Below, in pieces: positions 22,983-33,517 of a stretch of 64,000 nucleotides of DNA; the first letter of the stretch is position 1; each line of letters starts with the position of its first letter. Under the pieces are notes generated by a model. That model was not told where the DNA came from. It searched no databases and worked only from the letters and a program-made list of their open reading frames with translations. The stretch covers positions 496,001-560,000 of the forward strand of contig NC_090771.1 in the NCBI RefSeq assembly GCF_001761485.1, written 5' to 3'. The translations under genes and the position numbers were made by a program. Source of the stretch: Yarrowia lipolytica (taxonomy: Eukaryota > Ascomycota > Dipodascomycetes > Dipodascales).

Positions 22983-23544
22983 CGAGACGGAGTATTGAGC
23001 AATGACATAGAATATTGGGGGTGGAGAGGGGCGGGTTGAACAGGCCTCTCAGGTGACTAACGTAGAAACTGTCTGGAAGTTGAGTTTTTGGACCTGTTCC
23101 GCCATAGATTATGAGTAGTTCGGTGATAGAAGGGTAGGTTGTAGAGGAGAGAGGGATAGAGAGATAGAGAGGTCAAAATTTTCGGTTTTGGTCACACAAT
23201 AGAGAAGTACTGTACTTATATTTATCTGTTTACTGTGCTTTGCCACACAATACTTACGTTGGAGTCTCGGAATGGGAGAGAGGGTCTTGCTGGTATACAG
23301 TACTACTGGACATACTTCTACTTGGCATTTTACTTAGGAAGAGAAACCTGAAGGAGTCAAAATACACCCCTTGGTCACAATGTTTGGTAGCCAGGGAAAT
23401 ATTTACTGCGATGAACATAGCCATCAGTACCATTGCGCCCATTTGAATGTGTGTAATGGCTCCATTGTTGCTTGATAGCGCATGTTCTGGTATGTTCTTA
23501 CTCAGACAGTGACTAACTACAAAATTATTTTATTATAATTAAAA

Positions 23545-23632
23545 AATAGAAAAGAAGAAGAAAAGAAGAAAGAAAAGAAGAAAGAAAAGAAAGAAAGAAA
23601 AAAAAAGGGAAAAAAAAAAGGAACACGGGCGC
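23545..23632. repeat. Polypurine (AAAGAAG)n-like tract
   Basis: Nearly 90 bases of A and G only, with irregular AAAGAAG/AAAGAAAG units. It is low-complexity sequence that could form triplex DNA and will vary in length. Confidence 0.85.
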
Positions 23633-24090
23633 AGCACCCACATGTCCTACAAGTACCTGGACTTCAAACATGCCACAGTAGGTCTGTAGGAAATCTATAA
23701 CATTCTCTTGTTCCCCTTCTCTAAAAATGTCTTTGAAAATAAAATGTTTCCCAAATTATCATTTTTCAACTCCTCGACTGGTATTTTTACACTTGCAAGA
23801 ACGGTGCACTAAATATATAAGGTTTCGCTTAATAACACCACCTGGAGCTTTCAGAAGCCGTAGAGGTGACATTTGAGAGCTCCAAGTCGAATGAGGGCGT
23901 TGATATTTCTATTAAAGTAGTTTTTGAAAATAAATGGCTCGTTTTCGAACATGTTTTTTCCCAATTAGACCACCCTTTGACCTCAGCCCATCTCTGAACA
24001 GCCCTTTGCCACCTGCATGAGTCACAACTTAACTCAGACAGGACTCTCTCACATACAGGGCAAAAATTCTGGAAAAAAGGAAAGAACAAA

Positions 24091-24162
24091 TAGCGGCACC
24101 TGGTTTCGATCCAGGGACATCAGGGTTATGAGCCCTGCGCGCTTCCACTGCGCCATGCCGCT
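24091..24162 (-). tRNA. Initiator tRNA-Met(CAU)
   Basis: Acceptor AGCGGCA/TGCCGCT with discriminator A, D-arm GGCGCAGTGGAAGCGCG, anticodon arm CAGGGCTCATAACCCTG and T-arm with GATCGAAA in place of the elongator TTCRA. The A1:U72 pair and three G:C pairs in the anticodon stem are hallmarks of eukaryotic initiator tRNA. No intron. Confidence 0.96.
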
Positions 24163-24610
24163 GCCTTGTAACTTTCGAACAAAGGTTGACAACGGACGAG
24201 TGGTTCTGCTTAGTCAGACAGTGAATCATTAGAATAAAAAAAAGAATAAAAAAAACTGTTGAATAATTCTCGGTATAGACAGACCGTAAAAGGACTGCGC
24301 GGTCAATTCAACGCTATTTAAACTGCTTGTTAGAAAAGAATTCCATCTATTCTCATTATACTCTCTCATGATTCTGTTTCTCGACAATCAAGAGGCTCCA
24401 GCATAGACTACCTGTATGTACAAGTTGTATCGGCGCGGCACGAGTACTCTTACTTTTATTACTGAGATCATCACATCATATAGTGTACAGTACTCGTAGA
24501 TACATTACATCCAACCTGTACTCCTTACTCGAACTCACTATACAATTCAATACTACTTACATCACTAATGTCTTTTGCTTCCACCCCTGACTTTAGCAGA
24601 CCGGAGCGCT
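24163..24610. other. Intergenic region between initiator tRNA and YBP1-like gene 3' end
   Basis: Upstream flank of the minus-strand tRNA and 3' flank of the next gene. Contains the TACTCGTA octamer at 24491-24498. No gene seen. Confidence 0.5.
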
Positions 24611-26635
24611 CTAGACGGTCTTTGCCAACACGTCCAGAGCCAGTCTAATCAGAGTCCGGTCGTTCTCATCCTCCACCTCGTCAATCACCTTCTCCACCCG
24701 CTCAGCATAGTCACCCGCGAAACCGCAGTCCAGCTTCACTGTGGACAGGAAGTTGAGCCAGGTGATCACCAGGTGCGTGTTCTCCTGTTCCAATGCAGCG
24801 TTACAAAGACTCTTGATAGTATCCACATGCTCGGGAGTTGTCGGGATGGTGGTCTGGGAGGCCTTCTGGTGTTCGACTCCCTCTCGGGTCGGCACATCGG
24901 GAATTCTGAGTTTTGAGAGCTGGTCGGAGATCTCGTCAGGGATCATCAGACGCTTGAGAATACCTACCATGGCTACCTGGGCATTCTCAAACGGACAATC
25001 CGCAATAGTGTCTGCGATGAAGGCGAACGAGACAGACTCGTGCTGCAGGTACAACAGCCGCCCACAGAGTGTGTAGGCAATGTTTCTGATTTCGGGCAAG
25101 GGAGAAGATGCCGAAATAAACACCAGGAACTGCAGATACTTGACGTAAAATGCTTCATCAAGTTGTCGCACCTCGGGACGCTCCATGTCTTTGAGAGTCC
25201 ACCATCCCCAGAACAGGAGCAAGTCTGTAATGGCAAAAGGAAGAGGTTCCTTAGGGGAGGATCTGTGCACAAGATATAGTGTCAGAGAAACCAGCTGATC
25301 TAGAGAAATATTGAGACTGTGGTCGCGGTTCTCCATCATGTACTGGGTAGCAAGCATAAGCAGACCCTCCTGAGACAGAGGAATCTCAGAGGCGTCATCG
25401 TACATGCTGTAGTCAACAAATGCGATGGGGGAGGCGTCTGAAAGTGAACTCTTGCTGAATCCCGCAAGAGTATCGTCCAACCCTCCCTTGGTGGCCTCCT
25501 GGACGTCCTCCTGGATCTCCTGGATCAGAGGAAGGAAATATTGACTGGGATCAAGATCCAGAGATAGCGCCAGAGTGCCCCATCGGTTGTAAATGGTGTA
25601 AACGGCCGATCCATTTGATTTCGGGTTGTCGTACTTGGCTCTTTCGGCTCTGGGCAACTCGTGGATTGAGTGTTTGATCTCTCGGAAGAGATTGCTACTC
25701 CATCGGACAGCCACCCGGTGGAACCACGAGTAAAAAAAGTACGTGGACAGGGACTGTAGAATCTTGGCGCTCTTGGCTTGTTCGTCAGGCGACATGTCCA
25801 TGGGTTCGTCTCCGTCCATCCCCCAGTCTCGAATAAATACGTAGACTCTTCTAGCCAGAATGCCGACAATGAGAGGGAAGTGTCTGAAAAGTGCCGCATT
25901 TCGAGCGGAGAACATGAGAATGGCGGAAGCAGCGGAAGCCAAGAACCGGGAGGGGTACTGGGTCTTGATTTTCTTCATGCACGAGCTCATGAGTTCCTCG
26001 AGAACGTGGAACTTGCAGACCTCGAATTTCCGTAGAGATTCGGCCTGTTTGAACTTGAGTTTGTCATTTTCGGGTGCGCGGTCACAGGTCAGTGTACTGA
26101 GCGTCTCGACGGTCTTGAGAAACAGCTCCTTGGGGTTGCCGTACTCTGCCAGGGTCGAGAACAGCATAATCAGAGGGTAGAAGGTCGGGTGACCCTCGAG
26201 ACCGTCGTTGAAATCAAAGTCCTCGACATTGAAGTAGGGCAGCAAAAGCGCTGGAAGATCCCAGCCAATTTCCTCGCAAATCTTGGGGTTGGTCCGCAGC
26301 ACCTCCAGAAGAGACGTGAGGATCTTGACCCTGTCTACGTGCTTGTATCTGGATGGATCCGAGCAGTGGATGTCGATGACGGTTGCGTAGGAAATGTAGT
26401 CGCCCGTCTTCTCGGCCTCTCTGGCGGCGTCCTTGATGAATTGGCACACAATGTCCACATCCAGTTCGGTGTAGTCGTTCTCGTCTTCGGCGTCTTCGTC
26501 TTCGGCGTCTTCGGAATCGTCGGCGCCATGGTTGACATCTTCCTCATCCTCCCCAGCCACCGTGTGCTCCTCCTTGCCCTTCAATTCCTCGCCCAGCTTT
26601 TCCAGGTCTTTCTTATGGTCGTCGGTTAGTTGCAT
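24611..26635 (-). CDS. YBP1: Yap1-binding protein family (Ybp1/Ybp2, glomulin/Alf4-like)
   Basis: 674 residues from the ATG at 26635. After a very acidic Glu/Asp segment (about 20-60) the helical repeat domain begins. Family signatures are EEIGWDLPALLLPYF (baker's yeast Ybp1 has EIGWDLP) and the KIKTQYPSRFLASAASAI block (Ybp1: RINTLYPSKFLAMAVSAI). In baker's yeast Ybp1 promotes peroxide-induced oxidation of Yap1 through Gpx3, and the paralogue Ybp2 acts at kinetochores; a single gene here could serve either role, so the symbol is provisional. Another in-frame ATG at 26695 (MYRGTST) has a better -3 base and would add 20 residues. The open frame continues further upstream, but those residues look untranslated. 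Confidence 0.85.
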   Translation of the reverse strand: MQLTDDHKKDLEKLGEELKGKEEHTVAGEDEEDVNHGADDSEDAEDEDAEDENDYTELDVDIVCQFIKDAAREAEKTGDYISYATVIDIHCSDPSRYKHVDRVKILTSLLEVLRTNPKICEEIGWDLPALLLPYFNVEDFDFNDGLEGHPTFYPLIMLFSTLAEYGNPKELFLKTVETLSTLTCDRAPENDKLKFKQAESLRKFEVCKFHVLEELMSSCMKKIKTQYPSRFLASAASAILMFSARNAALFRHFPLIVGILARRVYVFIRDWGMDGDEPMDMSPDEQAKSAKILQSLSTYFFYSWFHRVAVRWSSNLFREIKHSIHELPRAERAKYDNPKSNGSAVYTIYNRWGTLALSLDLDPSQYFLPLIQEIQEDVQEATKGGLDDTLAGFSKSSLSDASPIAFVDYSMYDDASEIPLSQEGLLMLATQYMMENRDHSLNISLDQLVSLTLYLVHRSSPKEPLPFAITDLLLFWGWWTLKDMERPEVRQLDEAFYVKYLQFLVFISASSPLPEIRNIAYTLCGRLLYLQHESVSFAFIADTIADCPFENAQVAMVGILKRLMIPDEISDQLSKLRIPDVPTREGVEHQKASQTTIPTTPEHVDTIKSLCNAALEQENTHLVITWLNFLSTVKLDCGFAGDYAERVEKVIDEVEDENDRTLIRLALDVLAKTV

Positions 26636-26695
26636 ATGTGGTGATGTTTGGCCAGGTGTGGCCACGAATGCGCTCGTACTCGTACCCCGGTACAT

Positions 26696-28240
26696 GCTCT
26701 CTCCACTATAGAGTTCGCGCCAAGCGACTGCTACAAGTAGGCAGTGCCAATGGAAACGTATAATGTGGTAAATGGACGTCGCAGGTCCAGAAAAGATGTG
26801 TTTTTCAGGGACAAATTGACCCGACGGACCAATCTTTAACAACTCTTGTTTCCCAAGCGTCTCTCTACCACCACTCTGCTCTGCTCTACATGCGTTTTTT
26901 AGAGTTTCTTGCAATGGATATATCTGGGGGGTCTATAAATGGGTGTTGGTACAATATACAAGTGGTAAATGGGTGTTGGTACTATATACAAGGGGACTAT
27001 GGGAACAGGCCATAGAGCCGAAATACCAGCTGTTTATCGAAAATCAGAAAAATGGCTTGATTCGGACGAAAACAGTGCTGTTTGGGCACAGAACAGTCGT
27101 TTATATCCGGCACACTGTCAGACACTGGCACCCTAATATCACACCCTATATCCGGCGATAACAACGGCATAAATCATGGCTATGGAAGAGAAAAAAGCAA
27201 CTAAAACCCTGACCAACGTCTAACAGTGCGTATTCAACGGGGAACAGGTTCGCTTTTATGGTCTGCCAAAACAGTTTCGAATTTCGCAAAAGCACATGAA
27301 ACAAGATCCACGTCTGCTGGATGTATCGTTGTACATAGTTTAGGGCGGACTTGTTGTCTTTGAACTACAATGTAAGCGGTTAGCGAACTGTCGAAATAGG
27401 ACATCGAATGCTGTGGAAACAGCTATTCAGAACAGGTGCAGTAGTATTACCCTAGCGTTTATTCTCAATGACTTGTAGTGTACTTCCTCTAGTTGTTGCT
27501 GTTTTGTGTTGGGTTTTTTTATTTTTATATATATTATTTTTATTTTATTTTCCCTCAATATTTGATTAAGTATAACATCAGTTAAGAGAATCTCTGTATC
27601 GAATGCAACAACACGGGTTATACTGTACATGAGGAACAAGAGAACTCAGACTTCCACAACTGGTGGTCCAGACAGTTCACATTTCAGTCCGATCTGACAG
27701 GGTTCAAACCTCGATGAACGGGGAAGACGAGGCATCCAACACCAGACTCGCCCGTCTATATCACCCATTGTTCAACTATTCCAAGTAAACTAATTGGGGT
27801 TTCTTTACCAGTCTCGAAAGAAGGGTTTCAAGCCAAGTTCTTACCATTTTTACCACTCTCTCAGATCCTACTTGTTCTCCAGCTTGAATACGACTCCTCT
27901 CAATGCTCTCACCTAACACCATTACAGACTCCCCCCAGCCAATGCTCACTCAGTCAGGCTCAGTCGCACCACTTAATTAAAGTTCAAAGTCCGTCATTAG
28001 ACACTCCCCAGAAGAGTAGCACAAATTTGGTGAAAACGTAGCCGATTTTTGTATTTGTTGATATAGACACATTTCTGTCAGTATCCTTCGTATATTCGCT
28101 TTTTCCCTTTGACGTCACCTACCGCACGAGCCTGTATAGAGCCTGTCTAGCAGCCAGCTGATGTTCCATTATGGAACCTTAAAAAAATATCTGCATATCG
28201 CTTCAGCTGTGAAATATTCTTTCGATATCACCACAACACT
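26696..28240. other. Intergenic region between YBP1-like gene and RRP36
   Basis: 1.5 kb, divergent promoters. It contains a two-copy 30-bp direct repeat (26937-26996), an AT-only stretch near 27515-27555, and nothing that looks coding. Confidence 0.5.
26937..26996. repeat. Two-copy 30-bp tandem repeat
   Basis: AAATGGGTGTTGGTAC followed by (A/T)ATATACAAG occurs at 26937 and 26967 with only a few differences. It lies about 300 bp upstream of the YBP1-like start. Confidence 0.8.
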
Positions 28241-29083
28241 ATGAAGCGAGACTCAAACAGAAATCTGGTTCGAAAGCGAGCTGACGACAGTGATTCGGAC
28301 GATTACAACACATTTGCCGGTCTGGAGAAGGACTCTGGGCCCGAAGAAATGAGCTCGTTATCGTTCGGAGCCATTCGCAACGCGCAAAAGAATCTCGATA
28401 AGGAGAACGAAGACGACAGCGACAGTGACAGCGACTCGGGACCCGAAGAAAACTCCGGAGGGTACGAGAGAAGCTCTTACAAGGGCAATAACAAGGGCAA
28501 GGGCAACAACAAGGAAGATGGAGGACCCAAGAAGAGACTCAAGCATGCTCCCAGTGAAGCTTCCAGTAAGAAGCGAGTGAGTGTGATCCGACCTATCCCT
28601 GGTCTGACCATGACGAAATCCGGAGCTGACTCTGCTTCACGTGACTCCAAGCTCTACAGAGATATCCGTTTTGATGCCACCTATGGAAAGGCTAATGAGG
28701 ACCGTGTTCGAGAGGACTATGCATTTTTGGATGAGTACCGACGAGAGGAGATTGCGGAGCTGCAGGCCAAGCTGAAGAAAACGGAGGAATCGTACATTCG
28801 ATCCCAGATCCAGACACAGATCCAGTCGCTGCAGTCGAAACTCAAGACTCTGGAGAAGCGAGACTTCCGAAAGAAGGTGCTGAACGAGCACAGACAGCAG
28901 CAGAGAGAGCAGGCCAAGGATGGAAAGAACCCTTACTATCTGAAGCGAAGCGACCAGCGAAAGCTGGTGCTGACGGAACAGTTCAAGACTATGAAGAAGA
29001 AGGATATCGATCGAGCCATCGAGCGACGACGAAAGAAGATCACTGGAAAGGAGAAGAAGGATATGTTCAGTGGGCGGGATTAA
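28241..29083 (+). CDS. RRP36: rRNA-processing protein Rrp36
   Basis: 280 residues. The N-terminal third is acidic and serine-rich (DSDSDD, EDDSDSDSDSGPEE), followed by a basic linker. The conserved Rrp36 domain covers about 140-280: the signature RDIRFDATYGKANEDRVRED..FLDEYR, a coiled-coil charged helix (LQAKLKKTEE...LQSKLKTLEKR), NPYYLKRSDQRKL, and a final KKDIDRAIERRRKK. Rrp36 joins the 90S pre-ribosome and is needed for early cleavages at A0-A2 in 18S rRNA maturation. ATG at 28241 follows an A-rich leader (CAACACTATG). Single exon. Confidence 0.95.
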   Translation: MKRDSNRNLVRKRADDSDSDDYNTFAGLEKDSGPEEMSSLSFGAIRNAQKNLDKENEDDSDSDSDSGPEENSGGYERSSYKGNNKGKGNNKEDGGPKKRLKHAPSEASSKKRVSVIRPIPGLTMTKSGADSASRDSKLYRDIRFDATYGKANEDRVREDYAFLDEYRREEIAELQAKLKKTEESYIRSQIQTQIQSLQSKLKTLEKRDFRKKVLNEHRQQQREQAKDGKNPYYLKRSDQRKLVLTEQFKTMKKKDIDRAIERRRKKITGKEKKDMFSGRD

Positions 29084-29855
29084 GCAACGGGGGAAAGGCG
29101 GTATAAGGTGCGAAACTGTTGCTACCTCATACTATTCATAGAAGCAGAGACCAAAAGTTGGTACTTTACTTGTACCGCACTTGTATAGCATAAGATATTT
29201 TATTTGTATATTAAAGAAAGAAAGAAAGATCAATGTATGGTGCAGTCCAATCCGTATACAATCCGCAACCATATGAGACTACTCTCCCTTGCCAATAAGT
29301 TGCTATCGTGATCGAATGGCGGCGTTAACCTGTCGATCCGGAAACAGGCGAAGTATCTTAGGGTCGTCGGTGAAAACTCTCTCAGAGACACGGATATGGT
29401 CACGTGACAAAACACCCCTTACTTGGTCACATGATCATCTTTTCACTTTTTCCACACAAAGGCCGGAAAAAGATGCGCGCTTTACCAGCAAACAGATGGG
29501 CCAAAGTTAGTGGGTGCCCAAACCCCGCCTTTTGGGCAACCTAAATGGAGTTGGAGGGGTGTACTCTGGAGGGAGTTGTGGATGAGCAGGGAAGAATTGG
29601 AGTGGATGATAGTGTTTCTGGAGGTTTTTGGATTGTTTTCCGCCTTTCATACTTGCAAATTGGACAATATCCAGCCGTCCAGATCATATCTCCGGCACGT
29701 TGTTGATATTTAAGGTGAGAATGCGTCTTAGTGCCTTGTCCATGTATTTGGGCTGCACTAAAAGTTCCATTTAGCGAGAGATATATAGTCCGAAACCCGA
29801 CCCAACTTTGCGACCCACGTTTTTGGACTCTTTTCCCACCCACCAATCATTTCAA
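29084..29855. other. Intergenic region between RRP36 and the short membrane ORF
   Basis: Contains (GAAA)n at 29213-29229, CACGTG at 29401-29406 followed by a related GGTCACATGATC, and a TATATA at 29783-29788 about 70 bp upstream of the next ATG. No gene seen. Confidence 0.5.
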
Positions 29856-30017
29856 ATGGACGCCTCATCGATCCTGCACGCCCAAAAGCCCTTCACCGAG
29901 ACCCAGGTCATCATCTGGGTACTGGAAGTCATGACTTTGATGGCCGTTGTTGTCTCTGTCAGCTTGTGGATCGCCTTCCGACCTGCCGTTCTGGAGCATC
30001 AGAAGAGAAGAGATTAA
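29856..30017 (+). CDS. Short single-pass membrane protein, unrecognised
   Basis: 53 residues. The N-terminal 20 are polar (MDASSILHAQKPFTE), then one clear hydrophobic helix at about 19-42 (VIIWVLEVMTLMAVVVSVSL), then a short basic tail ending HQKRRD. The ATG has a favourable AAATG context and a TATATA box about 70 bp upstream, which is why I keep it despite its length. The tail is of the positive-inside kind, so the N-terminus may face the lumen. It resembles no small ER or mitochondrial subunit I can name. It may be real or a chance open frame. Confidence 0.45.
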   Translation: MDASSILHAQKPFTETQVIIWVLEVMTLMAVVVSVSLWIAFRPAVLEHQKRRD

Positions 30018-30509
30018 GACTTATCTAAAAATGTCTTGTGATACGCATTGGAGGATAATGAATCATGATTTATTATGATGATATGAGCTGGAGGGTGCAT
30101 GATCCACAGGTCTTGTCCTGTACGAGTACGGAGATAGAGAAGACTGCTGTAATCGTAGCTGCGAATCGTGATATATTGTGGAAGTCACTGTCAATTGCCA
30201 ACATGGAATTGGTTTTTTCTACTTGTACTCACAGGAGGCCCCTAGATCATCTCACCGTCGCTGCTCACAGGGCTTCAGACACATGATAGAAGAGCCCTTG
30301 GCGTGGGAAAAGAGATAATTGAATGTGTAAAGATGTAAACGTGCTGAACTTGAATAGACCTCTGCCGGACTTCTCTTATAGACTTGAGAGAGATATATAG
30401 ATTGCAGTTTTCCGGAACATCATGTCAAGCAGGTAGGAGACATGACATCATGATAGAAGGAGTGGAAGGGAGAAAAAAGGAAAGACAGCCCCTCAGCAGC
30501 CTTTATGTA
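30018..30509. other. Intergenic region before tRNA-Lys(CUU)
   Basis: Includes TACGAGTA at 30121-30128 and the 3' flank of the tRNA on the minus strand, with an AAAAAAGGAAA run (Pol III terminator as T-rich on the minus strand) near 30475-30483. No gene seen. Confidence 0.5.
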
Positions 30510-30593
30510 AGCCCGACGTGGGGCTTGAACCCACAGCCTTGAGATGACTTTCGAGATAAGAGTCTCACGCTCTACCGATTGAGCTAGCCAGGC
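30510..30593 (-). tRNA. tRNA-Lys(CUU) with an 11-nt intron
   Basis: Acceptor GCCTGGC/GTCGGGC, D-arm TAGCTCAATCGGTAGAGC, anticodon stem TGAGA/TCTCA with loop CTCTTA interrupted after position 37, and T-arm TGTGGGTTCAAGCCCCACG-like pairing. Removing 11 nt gives a standard 73-nt tRNA. Confidence 0.94.
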
Positions 30594-30738
30594 TTGTTGC
30601 TCCGGGGTCATTTGGGCTTATTCATTCGAGAAAAAGGTATAAGAGAACCAAAATTAAATAAAAAAAAAGGAAAAGGAAAGGAAAGAAGAAATTGATTGCC
30701 TTAAGACTATATCTACAAAACTTTTATATATGGCTCTA

Positions 30739-32434
30739 TTATTGCTCATGATGATCCATTCTCTTCAGGCATAAGTTTGGAGCCATGAAGGAAATGTCTC
30801 TCATACTAAACTTGAATCCCGAACGGGCTATGGCTGCCCAATTGCGATACACTCCTAGTCTGGCTTCTCTATCTGAGCAGCTTTCTTCGTTCCAGCTAGA
30901 CGGTGCATCGGCATTGAATAGCTGTTTGACCTTCTCTGTTATACCGTCTTGTTCAGAGCCTCGTAACAGTCCCAGGACAGATAATAGGGTGCTTCTTTTC
31001 CATCGGTAAAACATTGGTTGTCCATTTTCAACACCTGGAAACAAGAAGGAACCCATCTTCAATCTATCTCTAGCGATATATGAAGTATCAGTCTTCAGGT
31101 CGCCCACCAATCTCCCTTCCGTTCCACTCAGTGTGATGTATTTTCCCTCTCTAACAAGTCTACTATCGTTTGGAGGATCAGGCAAGTACCCTGAGACGGT
31201 ACAAATAACCGGCTTGCCGGTGTTGAACCACGTCCTCAGTCGGGTGCGATGGTAGCCAGCCATATGGTTCTGTGGAGACGCAAATGGAGTGATATTGTCG
31301 TCATCTTCAATGCCACAATCGGTCCATAATGGCACAATACGGCCATTGCAGTAAATATACAAAAGACCTTGGTAGTAGGTAACGTCAAAGTCGCGATTAG
31401 GAGCCATTCTATTCACTTCATCAAGCCAATTCTCACGTAGAAGTTCACTCCATTGTATGGGTCGTGCTGGAAGCACGGTTATCAACGTCACTTTGGTGAA
31501 ATCCAAGGTGTCAATGAGATACACCCACGTCTTCTCCTCCTTGTAAAGTGACTCGGAATTGCCAGATTTGACATGAACTCCTACAAGAGCTTTGGTAGAC
31601 TTATTAGGAAGCAGGTGAACGAATGGAACACAGAAGTTATCAAATGAGGGCAATCTGATGGCCACTTGATAGAGGTCTGACCTGGAGGTGTATGTTTCGG
31701 TTATCGTAGGTCTGTGAGCAATGATATCAGTAGGAAGAACCCCCGTGTTGCATCTTAAATGGATCACCGTTTCATTTGAGGTCATGACCTCGTATCCATC
31801 TTCAGGGTTGACAATAGCCCGTCCAGTTTCATTGATATTCTTGACATGTGTGTGTTGATTACCAAATGCTACCTCCAGTGTCTTGATGTTCCATCTGCCA
31901 TTCTCGAGATGAATCTCTTCGCCCTTGAGCGAAAAGTCTGAGTCCGTTCCAATACCACGGAAGACAGAGTCGTTGAATACAGGTGTGTACGACTGTGGAA
32001 GAGCTCCTTCAACATTGACAGGATCGATGAACACTTCCTTTGGTTTGCACATGGGAAAGAGTGTGCGGAAATCTGATCCTGAGGTCCACACCGAACCGGG
32101 TTTCTGAGTAGCCCTATTTCTCGCCCGTATGACTCGAGCACAAGCCATCCAGGTGCTGAACCGGTTATCGGATAAGTCAAGTTCCATCCATGGAACCCGT
32201 GCGACAACCTTTTCACGCACCAGGGTGGCATCCATCGATCTCAGCAGAGCGTGTATGTTGGGCAAGGACTCGCCTAGTGCCAGACATGATTCGAGATCGC
32301 AATCTTGCAGGATTTGCAGACCGATTTCGTTTGGTAGCACTTTGTTAGCAAAGAAGGATTGAGAATCTCAGCCTTTCACAAAATGGACTGTTCCGTCGCA
32401 CTATGAGGTGTTCTTGATCACCAGTCGCTCTCAT
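30739..32434 (-). CDS. F-box-like protein, first exon uncertain
   Basis: The main exon runs from 32339 to 30739 and begins with an F-box-like segment (LPNEIGLQILQDCDLESCLALGESLPNI). It has no ATG of its own. It is preceded by a perfect Yarrowia acceptor (TTTGCTAACAAAG), so a short first exon is expected. One fit is 32434-32422 (ATGAGAGCGACTG) with a non-standard donor GTGATC, giving 537 residues starting MRATVLPNEIG; the usual GTGAGT at about 32477 leads to no open frame. The rest of the protein has no domain I recognise; it looks like the beta-rich region that follows the F-box in this yeast's F-box-like families. It is paralogous in layout to the gene at 34173-35342. F-box proteins bind Skp1 in SCF ligases; whether this one does is inference. 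Confidence 0.65.
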
Positions 32435-33517
32435 TGGGTAAGCTAGCCTGGCGTGTCTGAGCTGAACTCACCACAGGGTATCACGTCGACATGTCAAGAT
32501 CAGAAGATCTTCAAGCACAGTTGCTGCCTGAAGCTCCATTCTGTTCTTTCCTTACAAGTCCGACTCACTCACTTCTCTCTGTCTATGTCAATGACAAAGT
32601 TCAAATCGCGCTAACACTGCATCCCCAAGGCATATGACGGGTGGGGAAGCAAAAATATGACCAAGAAACGACACAACTCGCCTTCGGTAGGCACGAGAGC
32701 AAAAAGAGATGGTCCCTAGCAGGATCGAACTGCTGATCTTCGCGTTGCAAAGTTGCTATTCCTTATTAGCACGACGCCTTAACCAACTGGGCCAAGGGAC
32801 CGAATTTTTGTTCAGAAAATCTCCCTGTTGAATTTCAGCGTGGAGACGGAAAAAAATGCCATGAATCTGGAATAAAAAAAATGCGAATAAAAAAAATGCG
32901 CGACTACGACAAGGACAAGAACGAGACGAAGTGTCGACAAACCAACTGACATGCGCCTCGCAGCGCACACCGCAATGATTCAGAAGTGTATGATTTATTG
33001 AACGCCAATAACCCGGCTTACTAGGTATATAGCTGTAATGAATCATTAGAAAAAAAAAAATGAATAAGGAATTAAAATATAAAAATTCAGACACTCGGGC
33101 TCCAATCTCTAGAATAAAAAAGAACATTATTTATTGCTCAAGTGGTAGTAGAACCCCAAATTTCCTACCAATCAGCCCCTCAACGGTTTGCAACTTTTCT
33201 CCATATTTTCCCATTAACTTTCATATGGATGAAAATCTCGGCTAAAATAGGAGTACAGAGAAGGAGTAGAATAGGTGCTGAGAGGGAGTTGAAGACATCT
33301 AGACTTGTATCTATAATCGTCGGTCAAGTGATATGTGTTTCCCACTCGAAATCTCATAGTACAAGGGCTCTACCACCTTCTTCTCCGTCCCGCACGTGAC
33401 ATGACGATAGATAAGACGCATGAAAAAGTCAATCTGCCCCGAGTCAGATTAGAGTCATAACGGGTATAAAAGAAGATTGACCCGCTAAAAAAAAAGTGAT
33501 CCAAGATCGTTATCACC
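32435..33517. other. Intergenic region containing tRNA-Ile, upstream of MXR1
   Basis: Besides tRNA-Ile, this holds A-rich runs near 32874-32900 and 33048-33062 and CACGTG at 33393-33398, 125 bp upstream of MXR1. No further gene seen. Confidence 0.5.
32710..32801 (-). tRNA. tRNA-Ile(AAU) with an intron of about 18 nt
   Basis: Acceptor GGTCCCT/AGGGACC with discriminator A, D-arm GGCCCAGTTGGTTAAGGC, anticodon loop CTAATAA with AAT, and T-arm AGCAGTTCGATCCTGCT. These are nearly the same as baker's yeast tRNA-Ile(AAU), but here the anticodon stem (TCGTG/CGCGA) is interrupted by an intron. Confidence 0.94.

Larger units (their letters stand above)
22805..24090. other. Intergenic region upstream of UBR1
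   Basis: 1.3 kb with no gene seen. It carries two exact PACE-type 9-mers (22974-22982, and reverse complement at 24005-24013), an AG-rich leader just before UBR1, and a long polypurine tract. Confidence 0.5.

Noticed and set aside
27690-27715. B-box-like GGTTCAAACC
   Set aside because: No cloverleaf can be folded around it, so it is not a tRNA gene.
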